From Hymenobacter nitidus (GTDB lineage: Bacteria; Bacteroidota; Bacteroidia; Cytophagales; Hymenobacteraceae), in the NCBI RefSeq assembly GCF_020447315.1, contig NZ_JAJADQ010000002.1, positions 558,001 to 622,000 of the forward strand: DNA of 64,000 nucleotides, read 5' to 3'. Below are positions 56,023 to 62,508 of the stretch, in pieces (position 1 is the first letter of the stretch; each line of letters begins with the position of its first letter). Position numbers and translations under genes: made by a program. Under the pieces are notes generated by a model, which saw nothing but the letters and a program-made list of their open reading frames with translations, did not search any database and had not been told where the DNA came from.

Positions 56023-56673
56023 TTAATACGCGGCGGTGAAGCGCTGGCGACTGTGCTTGGGCTTCTCCACCTCGTCCAGAATCACCACGGCCAGGTCCTC
56101 GCCCGACAGCACGCACTTGCCTTGCTCATCAAACACCGGATTTTCCAGGCCCAGGCGGTAGTGGCCGGTGCGGCCCGTGGTTACGCCCTGGTGCATCTCG
56201 ATGGCGGGGCTGAAGAAAGTCCAGTCCAGGGACGTATTCTGTTTCAGCAGGTTAAGGTAGTCGCGGGCGGCGGAGGCTCCGGGCTTGATGGCCTCGGGAA
56301 ACTCGGGGCCGTCTACCAGCTGCTGCCCGCCAAGGTAGAGGCTGCCGGCCCCGCCAATGGCAATCAGGCGCTTCACCCCCGACTTTTCGGTGGCCGCTTC
56401 AATATCCCTGGCGCCCTGCAGAAAGTCGTGGTAGAGGTTGGGGTTGGTCCAGCCGGCGCTGAAGGCGTTGATAACCACGTCGTGCCCCGCCAGCTGGGCG
56501 GCCAGCTCGTCTACTTTATTCGCGTCGCCGGTGACGACGGTCAGATTCTCGTGCGGGGCGGCAAGCTTGGCCGGGTCGCGCACGATGGCCGTAACATGGT
56601 GGCCGCGGGTCAGGGCTTCGTGGAGCAGTTTCGAGCCAACAAATCCGGTGGCTCCGATGAGGGCAATTTTCAT
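56023..56673 (-). CDS. NAD(P)H-binding SDR-type oxidoreductase
   Basis: The 216-residue protein has an N-terminal Rossmann motif (IALIGATGFVGSKLLHEAL) and reads like atypical short-chain or NmrA-type proteins: VVTGDANKVDELAAQLAGHD, VINAFSAGW, RLIAIGGAGSLYLGG and DWTFFSPAIE. It would bind NAD(P)H, with an unknown substrate. It lies behind the Rrf2-type gene on the same strand. A TGTAAC/GTTACA palindrome lies 34 bp before its ATG, so it is likely controlled by that regulator. Confidence 0.87.
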   Translation of the reverse strand: MKIALIGATGFVGSKLLHEALTRGHHVTAIVRDPAKLAAPHENLTVVTGDANKVDELAAQLAGHDVVINAFSAGWTNPNLYHDFLQGARDIEAATEKSGVKRLIAIGGAGSLYLGGQQLVDGPEFPEAIKPGASAARDYLNLLKQNTSLDWTFFSPAIEMHQGVTTGRTGHYRLGLENPVFDEQGKCVLSGEDLAVVILDEVEKPKHSRQRFTAAY

Positions 56674-56706
56674 GAGTTAATAGGGTAAAATGAAAATGAA
56701 CAACCC

Positions 56707-56729
56707 ATTGTAACCATTATTGTTACAAT
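56707..56729. promoter_or_regulatory. Probable Rrf2-type operator before the oxidoreductase gene
   Basis: ATTGTAAC (56707-56714) and GTTACAAT (56722-56729) are perfect inverted copies around 7 nt, in the 71-bp space between the regulator gene and the oxidoreductase gene. A matching palindrome lies in the regulator's own promoter at 57251-57269, which makes chance unlikely. Confidence 0.72.
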
Positions 56730-56744
56730 TCAAGGCAAAAAAAA

Positions 56745-57188
56745 TCAGCCAGTAAACCCGGCTTTCAACTGAATGTCGGTGGTGACCTGCTGCAGGGTAG
56801 CGCCGGCCAGCACCTGTTCCAGCGCCGTTTGGGCGCGTTGCAGCGTCGCGTCCAGCGCCGACTGAATGTTGCGGCCCACCGGGCAGGCCGGGTTAGGCTT
56901 ATCGTGGATGCTGAACAGCTGACCTTCCTCCACCACTTCCACCGCGCAGTACACGTCCAGCAGGGAAATAGCGGCCGGCGGCCGAACCAGGAAGGTACCG
57001 CCCGAGGCGGGCCGCACTTCCACCAGACCGGCTTTTTTGAGCTGCCCCAGAATGCGGCGAATCACGACCGGGTTGGTGTTTACGCTGCCGGCCATACGCT
57101 CCGACGTCAGCAGCACGTCACCCTCCTGCTGCAGGGCCAGCAGGGAAAGCACGTGGACGGCGACGGAAAAGCGGCTGCTGATCTGCAT
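56745..57188 (-). CDS. Rrf2-family transcriptional regulator
   Basis: The 147-residue protein has the Rrf2 winged helix: QISSRFSVAVHVLSLLALQQ, LTSERMAGSVNTNPVVIRRI, LGQLKKAGLVEVRPASGGTF, followed by a dimerisation helix (PPAAISLLDVYCAVEV) and a C-terminal region with one cysteine (PNPACPVGRNIQ). Most Fe-S members have three cysteines; with CAVEV and this one there are two spaced cysteines, so a cluster is doubtful. It could sense a redox or electrophile signal by thiol. ATG 57188; the frame is open far upstream. The operator at 57251 overlaps its own promoter. Confidence 0.9.
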   Translation of the reverse strand: MQISSRFSVAVHVLSLLALQQEGDVLLTSERMAGSVNTNPVVIRRILGQLKKAGLVEVRPASGGTFLVRPPAAISLLDVYCAVEVVEEGQLFSIHDKPNPACPVGRNIQSALDATLQRAQTALEQVLAGATLQQVTTDIQLKAGFTG

Positions 57189-57237
57189 GAAGAAAGTATC
57201 AAGAACACTCAGAAGACGTCTGAGCTTAGTAAGTATT

Positions 57238-57246
57238 GCAAAGATA
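57238..57246 (-). promoter_or_regulatory. Probable -7 promoter box of the Rrf2-type gene
   Basis: The minus strand reads TATCTTTGC, an exact TAnnTTTGC match, 50 bp before the ATG. The inverted-repeat operator begins 4 bp upstream of it, placing it between the -33 and -7 elements. Confidence 0.6.
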
Positions 57247-57250
57247 CATG

Positions 57251-57269
57251 TGTAACCAATACGGTTACA
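57251..57269. promoter_or_regulatory. Probable Rrf2-type operator in the regulator's own promoter
   Basis: TGTAACC (57251-57257) and GGTTACA (57263-57269) are perfect inverted copies around AATAC. With the site at 56707 they share the TGTAAC/GTTACA core. Its place next to the -7 box suggests autorepression. Confidence 0.75.
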
Positions 57270-57325
57270 ATATGGTTTAAAATAAAAGCGACGTAGCCCG
57301 GGCCACCCCGCTCTTGTGCGGCTGC

Positions 57326-57694
57326 TTACTCTTCTCCTCGCTCGGCTTCCGTGAGTTCCTCGCGGAGCTTTTTCGGCAGCGAGGCCCGTACTAAATCGTA
57401 GGAATGGTCGATCAGCTCGCGCAGCTGGCCGCCGGGAATGCCGGTGCCGACCAGTACCGTGTTCCAATGCTTCTTGTTCATGTGGTAGCCGGGCAATACG
57501 TAGTCGTGCTGCTCGCGCAGGTCTACGGCCCGCTCCGGGTCACACTTCAGGTTGATGCTGCCGAAGGTGTCGATGTCGGTGAGGGCAAAGACTTTGCCGC
57601 CGACTTTAAACACCAGGGTTTCGGGTCCGAAAGGGGTTTCTTCGGTTACGCCGGCCTTGAGCAGGCAATAGTCGCGGAAATCTTCGATGTTCAT
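57326..57694 (-). CDS. MmcQ/YjbR-family protein
   Basis: The 122-residue protein has the YjbR (MmcQ) fold: MNIEDFRDYCLLKAGVTEET, PFGPETLVFKVGGKVFAL, INLKCDPERAVDLRE, YHMNKKHWNTVLVGTGIP. The family is a small double-wing-like domain thought to bind DNA, with no settled role. A charged C-terminal tail closes the chain. ATG 57694. It lies upstream of the Rrf2 operator but points the same way; it appears to have its own promoter. Confidence 0.9.
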   Translation of the reverse strand: MNIEDFRDYCLLKAGVTEETPFGPETLVFKVGGKVFALTDIDTFGSINLKCDPERAVDLREQHDYVLPGYHMNKKHWNTVLVGTGIPGGQLRELIDHSYDLVRASLPKKLREELTEAERGEE

Positions 57695-57816
57695 ACGGCA
57701 AGCTTACGCAAAAAACGGCAAGCGGAGCCTGGATAACGCGTTTTGCCACCCTACGAGTGCGGCAGCAGCGCCCAGGTTCAGCTTGCCGGTCTTTCTATCT
57801 ATCGGCTGCGCCGGGC

Positions 57817-57993
57817 TTACCGCATAAAGAGGCGGTAGAGCACCACGCACAGGCCAACCAGGAACATAGCCATGCTCAGCTTATTGATGAAGTGCATGGT
57901 ACGCAGGTTGAAGTTGGTTTTGCGGTTGGGGTCGTTTTTACGGAAGAAATATCCGAGTGCAGGACCGAAGTTAAACAGGTTGCGGCCGTCCAT
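57817..57993 (-). CDS. Small membrane protein (DUF6728-like)
   Basis: The 58-residue product starts MDGRNLFNFGPALGYFFRKN, then DPNRKTNFNLRTMHFINKL, and ends in one membrane helix (SMAMFLVGLCVVLYRLFMR). The soluble front followed by a tail anchor recalls the small DUF6728-type family of Cytophagales; this is recollection. A frame of 109 codons is open from 58146, but the start at 57993 fits best. Likely in the inner membrane; function unknown. Confidence 0.68.
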   Translation of the reverse strand: MDGRNLFNFGPALGYFFRKNDPNRKTNFNLRTMHFINKLSMAMFLVGLCVVLYRLFMR

Positions 57994-58157
57994 ATCAGTG
58001 GCTTTTGGTACAGAATCAAAACACCCGGCGGGGCAGAATGATTTGGCCGAAAGGTAAATAGATTCGGGAAACTTTGGGGGTAAGCCGGAGGTGCGCAGCT
58101 CGGTCTGGCTGGCAACCACAAAGGCCGGCCGCCGCTGCCCGGGCATTAAAGCCCAGA

Positions 58158-58889
58158 TTAACAGCTCAGGCTCAGCCGCTCACGCCAGTGCAGGCCCGCC
58201 GGCAAGTCCAGGGAAGAGAATTCAAGATGCAGAACCCGGCGCTGCCGCTCACTGGTGCTCCGGCTCGAGGCGTGCAGCAGCAAGGGCTTCATCAGCATGG
58301 CGCCGCCCGCCGGCACCGGGCACGTCACCGCAGCCGGGGTGTGGCGGGGCAGCGCCGGGCCCGGAATCGGTCCTTGGCGGTGGGAGGCCGGCACCACGTG
58401 CAGCGCCCCATTCTGGGCGTCGCAGTCGTCGAGGTGCAGGCGAATAGTGCAGATATCCTCCAGCACGAAGCGCGGGGGCTGCACGGCCACGCCTTCGGCC
58501 TTGTGAGTCCAGGGGCCGAACCCGGGCAGATCAGCTTTGCCATCCACGCTGATCATCAGATCCTGATGCCAGGCCACAAACCAATTGGAGTGGGCCGGCT
58601 TGTCGAAGTAGATAGATTTGACCAGGTGGCAGCCCTGCGGAAACAGCACGGCCAGTAGCTGCGGCAGCTCAGAGGCCGCCAGAATGGGCCATAGGGCTGG
58701 AACTTCGCCTACCACGTTGCGAATGGCGAACAGCTCTTTGCTGTGCCGAAATCCGGCGCCAGTGGCCGGTGCCGCCGCTATGGCCGCGGTCAGCGCGTGC
58801 GTTTCGGCGGGGCGCAACACGCCGGGCAGCAGCGCAAAGCCCTGGGTCTGCAAGTCGGCAGCGGCAGTATCAAAGGGGGCGGGCATCAA
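58158..58889 (-). CDS. Phytanoyl-CoA dioxygenase (PhyH) family protein
   Basis: The 243-residue protein is a cupin-fold Fe(II)/2-oxoglutarate oxygenase of the PhyH family. The iron motif HxD appears in WFVAWHQDLMISV near residue 108, the distal His in LLLHASSRSTS near residue 206, and the Arg in RRVLHLEFSS for 2-oxoglutarate binding. The segment DDCDAQNGALHVVPASHR is also typical. It would hydroxylate an unknown small molecule. ATG 58889 (or 58886). No neighbour suggests a pathway. Confidence 0.9.
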   Translation of the reverse strand: MMPAPFDTAAADLQTQGFALLPGVLRPAETHALTAAIAAAPATGAGFRHSKELFAIRNVVGEVPALWPILAASELPQLLAVLFPQGCHLVKSIYFDKPAHSNWFVAWHQDLMISVDGKADLPGFGPWTHKAEGVAVQPPRFVLEDICTIRLHLDDCDAQNGALHVVPASHRQGPIPGPALPRHTPAAVTCPVPAGGAMLMKPLLLHASSRSTSERQRRVLHLEFSSLDLPAGLHWRERLSLSC

Positions 58890-59006
58890 CGAAGGGGCAG
58901 TGTATAACTAGCTTGAAGGCGGAAAGCTACACCGGATTTCGTTTGCAACTTCACGGCAAGGCCCGCGTCGTTAGCCACCACTTTGTTTGACTCTCTCCCA
59001 CTTCGT

Positions 59007-59468
59007 ATGCCCAAAGCTCTCCTCACCTTTTTGCTGCTCGCGGCCGGCAGCCCGGCGGCCCGGGCCCAAACCAGCCCCGCGGAAACGGCGGCCGTGAAGA
59101 AGACCATTACCACCTTCTTCGACGGCATGCGCAAAACCGACAGCGCAATGATCCGCAGCACCCTGGCGCCGGGCGTGGTGCTGCACACCATCGTGAGCCG
59201 CAACGGAGCCATGCAGGTGGGCACCGAGCAAGTCAACGAGTTTCTGAAGGCCGTCGGCACACCGCACAAGGAGGTGTACGACGAGCGTATCACCTTCGAG
59301 CAGGTGCTCATCGACGCCAACCTGGCCAGCGTCTGGACGCCCTACCAGTTTTATGTGGGGCCCAAGTTCAGCCACTGCGGCTACAACTCGTTTCAGCTGG
59401 TGAAGCTGGCCGGGGGCTGGAAAATCGCGCACATCATCGACACGCGCCGCAAGGAAGGCTGCCAGTAG
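59007..59468 (+). CDS. Exported NTF2-like protein (lumazine-binding-like)
   Basis: The 153-residue product has a signal peptide (MPKALLTFLLLAAGSPAARA, then Q) and an NTF2-like domain: AAVKKTITTFFDGMRKTDSA, MIRSTLAPGVVLHTIVSR, ASVWTPYQFYVGPKFSHCG, FQLVKLAGGWKIAHIIDT. This is the SnoaL/putative lumazine-binding type. It should be periplasmic with an unknown ligand. ATG 59007 is fixed by the signal peptide; the frame is open to 58983. Convergent with the next gene, 4 bp apart. Confidence 0.85.
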   Translation: MPKALLTFLLLAAGSPAARAQTSPAETAAVKKTITTFFDGMRKTDSAMIRSTLAPGVVLHTIVSRNGAMQVGTEQVNEFLKAVGTPHKEVYDERITFEQVLIDANLASVWTPYQFYVGPKFSHCGYNSFQLVKLAGGWKIAHIIDTRRKEGCQ

Positions 59469-59472
59469 CGCC

Positions 59473-59793
59473 TCAAAATGCCGGAATGCGCCGCAGAGGC
59501 GTATCGTCTACTTTCCAGCAGTCCAGCTCGTATAGCTCGCCCTGCTGGTCGAGGTAGAGCGACACGAACACCGGCACGCCGTCTTCGTCCAGGAAGCGGG
59601 TGGCGGCAATTTTCTCGCCCAGCCGACGGTCGGTTCGGGAGTTGCTGAAGCGCAGGCTGCCGCTGATTTCGGCATCCAGCTCCGTCACCTCAATGGCATA
59701 AAGCTTGGCCAGCAGGTAGTCCTTATTGGGCTTATCCCGCAGCAAGAAGATGAGCAGGCCCAGCTCGGGCAGTTTTAGCACGCGGTTGACCAT
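59473..59793 (-). CDS. Small hypothetical protein
   Basis: The 106-residue protein has no signal peptide or membrane helix. It reads LPELGLLIFLLRDKPNKDYL, then KLYAIEVTELDAEISGSLRF, ATRFLDEDGVPVFVSLYLDQ and a final ELYELDCWKVDDTPLRRIP. The alternating strands with D/E-rich turns look like a small alpha/beta or beta domain, as in some immunity or nuclease-inhibitor families, but I recognise none. It ends in the convergent junction with the NTF2-like gene. Confidence 0.65.
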   Translation of the reverse strand: MVNRVLKLPELGLLIFLLRDKPNKDYLLAKLYAIEVTELDAEISGSLRFSNSRTDRRLGEKIAATRFLDEDGVPVFVSLYLDQQGELYELDCWKVDDTPLRRIPAF

Positions 59794-59886
59794 GGGGAAA
59801 TTCTTCCTTTCTGATGCCTACTCATACGCAAAGCCGCCGGAAATGTGAGGGCTGAGCCACTGAGTCGGGCACCGCCTGGGCGACGC

Positions 59887-60540
59887 TTACAGTGCCAGAA
59901 TCTGCTTGGCGCTGAGCTGGCCCAGGTGCGCCACCACCTGGTCGGCATGGTGCAGGTCCTGGCCCTCGGAATGCTCACTGCTGTAGCCCACGCAGTACAT
60001 GCCGGCGGCTTTGGCAGCCGTGACGCCGTTGGCCGAGTCTTCGATGACCAGGCAGTGCGCGGGCGAGATGCCAGCCAGCTGGGCCGCGTGCAGGAAAATG
60101 GCCGGGTCGGGCTTGGACTTAGGGAAATCCTCGCCGCTGACCAGATTGTCGAAGTACGGGTACAGGCCAAAGCGCGTGAAGACGCGGGCAATGGTTTCCT
60201 TGGAGGCCGAGGACGCCAGCTGCAGCGGCACGCCCGCCGCGTGCAGGTCCTCAATCAGGGGTCGGGCACCGGGCAGCAGGTCCAGCTCCCGGGATTCGTC
60301 GAACGACTTGCCGAACAGCTCCCGCTTGCGCTGAATCAGGGTTTCCACGTCCTGCAGCAGCCCGAACTGCGCCTTCAGGTGCTGGTACACGTTGCGGGTA
60401 GACGAGCCCAGGAAGGTGGCGTACTCCTCACGCGTCATGGGAATGCCCAGCTCGGCGAAGTGGCGGAAAAAGGCGTCGTGGTGCAGCGGCTCGGTGTCAA
60501 CCAGCACGCCGTCCATGTCGAAGATGACGGTTTGAATCAT
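59887..60540 (-). CDS. HAD-family hydrolase (beta-phosphoglucomutase-like)
   Basis: The 217-residue protein has the HAD motifs: DMDGVLVDTEPLHHDAFF (motif I), LQLASSASKETIARVFTRFG (motif II), GEDFPKSKPDPAIFLHAAQ (motif III) and CLVIEDSANGVTAAKAAGM (motif IV). With the helical cap after motif I it belongs to subfamily IA, near beta-phosphoglucomutase and sugar phosphatases. The substrate is unknown. ATG 60540 is fixed by the first motif; the frame is open to 60942. Confidence 0.93.
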   Translation of the reverse strand: MIQTVIFDMDGVLVDTEPLHHDAFFRHFAELGIPMTREEYATFLGSSTRNVYQHLKAQFGLLQDVETLIQRKRELFGKSFDESRELDLLPGARPLIEDLHAAGVPLQLASSASKETIARVFTRFGLYPYFDNLVSGEDFPKSKPDPAIFLHAAQLAGISPAHCLVIEDSANGVTAAKAAGMYCVGYSSEHSEGQDLHHADQVVAHLGQLSAKQILAL

Positions 60541-60659
60541 GCGAGAAAGTAGGTAGGCCGGCAAAGGTAGCGCATCGCCGGCGGGGCTAAGCGACTTTCT
60601 GCTGCGGGCTCTGCCAACCTTGGCCCTTGAAAAAACCGTAGTGCTGCTTTCCGGCCGGC

Positions 60660-61322
60660 TTACTTGTTGGCCGCCGCTACGATATCCGGCACTTCCAGCA
60701 CGGGTTTGGGGTAGCCGTGCTGGGTTACATGCAGCATGGCCTGTCCCAGCTCGGCCAGCGTAGACACGTATTTGGACGTCAGCGTCCGCAGCACGGGGTA
60801 GAGCCAGCCGAAGTATTTGTAGTACGACAGCACGTGCTGCTGCCCCGGCGTGGCACGCAGGAAGCCGGGCCGGAACATAAAGGCCTGCTTGAAACCCAGG
60901 CCCAGCAGCTCGTTTTCCGTTTGCCCCTTCACGCGGGCCCACATGCTGCGGCCCCGAGCCGAGCTGTCGGTGCCGGCGCCCGAAACGTAACAGAACGTGA
61001 GGCCGGGGTTGCGAGGCAGCAGCGTCCGGGCGAAGTGCAGGGTTAAATCGTAGGTGAGGCGGCGGTATTCGGGCTCCTTCATGCCCACCGACGACACGCC
61101 CAGGCAGAAAAAGCAGGCATTATAGCCCGTCAGCTGGTCCTGAATGGGCGTCAGGTCGTGGAAGTTGTGGTGAATGATTTCGCGCAGCTTGGGGTGGGTT
61201 ACGCCCGAGGGCTTGCGGCTGATGCTGAGCACCTGCTCTACGTCGGGATGGTTGAGGGCTTCGTGCAGCACCCCCTCGCCTACCATGCCCGTGGCCCCGG
61301 TCAGAATTGCGTTGATCTTCAT
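60660..61322 (-). CDS. NAD(P)-binding Rossmann-fold (HTATIP2-like) oxidoreductase
   Basis: The 220-residue protein has the motif NAILTGATGMVGEGVLHEAL at the N-terminus, HHNFHDLTPIQDQLTG, CFFCLGVSSVGMKEPEYRR, and SGAGTDSSARGRSMWARVKG with the Tyr/Lys-type region shifted as in the HTATIP2/Yer004w kind. It would bind NADPH; the substrate is unknown. Homologues are common in Bacteroidota. ATG 61322. It is separated by 32 bp from the low-GC trio upstream on the same strand. Confidence 0.88.
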   Translation of the reverse strand: MKINAILTGATGMVGEGVLHEALNHPDVEQVLSISRKPSGVTHPKLREIIHHNFHDLTPIQDQLTGYNACFFCLGVSSVGMKEPEYRRLTYDLTLHFARTLLPRNPGLTFCYVSGAGTDSSARGRSMWARVKGQTENELLGLGFKQAFMFRPGFLRATPGQQHVLSYYKYFGWLYPVLRTLTSKYVSTLAELGQAMLHVTQHGYPKPVLEVPDIVAAANK

Positions 61323-61354
61323 GGGGAAGCAGACGGGTGAGCGGGGCGGATGTT

Positions 61355-61792
61355 TTATGCCACCTCAAATACCTTAATAGCTTGCCATAATTCTCGTATT
61401 CCTTCGTTTTGTAGTCTGAATTTATGCAATTCGAGAATAGCCTTTACAGCTTTTTTGTTGCGTATATCTTCTTTCCAATAATCCTTGTCAACTCGTAATA
61501 CACTCATTAATAAGTCACCCTCATAAAAGTCCCCTTCTAACAATGGGTCAACGGCAAGCATATTTATAGCCAAAGGCAGCAGATAGGGCAACCCTATATT
61601 CTGCCCAATTAATAGACGTAGCTGCTCGACTGACAAGTCACCGATTGGCAACTTTTTATATGCAATACATTTACGGATTAATTCGGTAGGAGCTTCAGCT
61701 AGGAAGCTCCTACCTTCTAGCTCATTAAGTGTTTCATGTAGGTTAATGTAATTTATTTCAATCAGCCTTGGCCACAATCCCACTTCTCGCAT
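61355..61792 (-). CDS. CdiI-type immunity protein (contact-dependent inhibition)
   Basis: The 145-residue protein carries the pattern of the CdiI_3-like immunity family: LEGRSFLAEAPTELIRKCIA, YKKLPIGDLSVEQLRLLIGQ, then NIGLPYLLPLAINMLAVDPL and LEGDFYEGDLLMSVLRVDKD. Such proteins neutralise a toxin delivered by neighbours. Low GC and AT-rich codons mark it as acquired. Its start overlaps the end of the next upstream gene by 35 bp, so they are translated together. No toxin or CdiA gene is in the window, so it is an orphan immunity gene as far as can be seen. The family call is from memory. Confidence 0.75.
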   Translation of the reverse strand: MREVGLWPRLIEINYINLHETLNELEGRSFLAEAPTELIRKCIAYKKLPIGDLSVEQLRLLIGQNIGLPYLLPLAINMLAVDPLLEGDFYEGDLLMSVLRVDKDYWKEDIRNKKAVKAILELHKFRLQNEGIRELWQAIKVFEVA

Positions 61793-62054
61793 CAGCAGCC
61801 TTTTGCAGAATAGCTATAAAATCTAGCCGCGCGGGCCTTTGTGAAGCAGCAGACTTTTGCAGAAGCTTCAGCAACATCTTATTCACAATTTCACTGCCCC
61901 AACGGAAGTCGCGGTAATAGTCAAGCCACGGTTCGACAATACCTTCTTGCTGCAACTGAAAGAATAAATCATCCTGAATACCACCGAGGTATTTAAGGTC
62001 ATGATTCAGCCCCGACTTCGACTGGCTGTCAGCCAGCAGATAAAAATCAAGCAT
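61758..62054 (-). CDS. Hypothetical protein of the low-GC immunity-like trio
   Basis: The 98-residue protein reads MLDFYLLADSQSKSGLNHDL, then KYLGGIQDDLFFQLQQEGIV, EPWLDYYRDFRWGSEIVNKM and a C-terminal helix. The acidic, aromatic-rich front fits small immunity proteins; no family is certain. The ATG at 62054 shares its A with the TGA of the upstream gene (TGATG), a typical translational coupling, so I prefer it to the TTG at 62099. Its end overlaps the CdiI-like start. Confidence 0.62.
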   Translation of the reverse strand: MLDFYLLADSQSKSGLNHDLKYLGGIQDDLFFQLQQEGIVEPWLDYYRDFRWGSEIVNKMLLKLLQKSAASQRPARLDFIAILQKAADARSGIVAKAD

Positions 62055-62428
62055 CAAGTTGCGGAAGGAGAAATGTGCTGTAGGGTAAACTTCGCACAAT
62101 CTAGCCGCATGGGAGGCAAATGGTCGATATACAAAAGCAAATGCATAGCTCCCGGCCTGGAAACGAGTTGTTCCTGGTAAGCAAATGTGTCGATGCGGTA
62201 GCCCAGCGCCGCCCGGTTTTTTTTGGTGAGGGTACTATCAACCTCCGCCTGCATTTGCTGAATTTCTTCGATATTCTGGATTCCGGAAATAGTAAGCTGC
62301 AACCAGGTGATTGGCTCACTGCCTTGCTTGCTCCAGATAAGGACTACCAGACGTTTGCGGAATAAATCAAAAGAAAACCGCTCTACGACCTTATCATGCA
62401 GCGTATCAGAAATAGCAGGAAGCGGCAT
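62054..62428 (-). CDS. Hypothetical protein, first gene of the low-GC trio
   Basis: The 124-residue protein has no signal peptide. FSFDLFRKRLVVLIWSKQGS and ITWLQLTISGIQNIEEIQQM form a strand-turn-strand opening, then a helix and LVSRPGAMHLLLYIDHLPPM. It ends LQHISPSAT. The pattern W-x-x-LQLTISGI-N is like the beta-sandwich front of some Imm50-like proteins, but I am not sure. It starts ATG 62428 and is coupled to the next gene by a TGATG. GC is well below the genome. Confidence 0.62.
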   Translation of the reverse strand: MPLPAISDTLHDKVVERFSFDLFRKRLVVLIWSKQGSEPITWLQLTISGIQNIEEIQQMQAEVDSTLTKKNRAALGYRIDTFAYQEQLVSRPGAMHLLLYIDHLPPMRLDCAKFTLQHISPSAT

Positions 62429-62466
62429 CAGTCGGGAGAAGCATGGTTAGAGTTAGCACAGCGGTA

Positions 62467-62499
62467 GAGATGCTTCGGCTGCGCTCAGCATGACAAACG
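62467..62499. repeat. Half copy of a family B-like repeat
   Basis: GAGATGCTTCGGCTGCGCTC followed by AGCATGACAAACGG carries the CTCAG-ATGACA core of family B with changes, in the gap between the low-GC trio and ispG. No inverted partner is seen here. Confidence 0.5.
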
Positions 62500-62508
62500 G
62501 GTTGCCTA

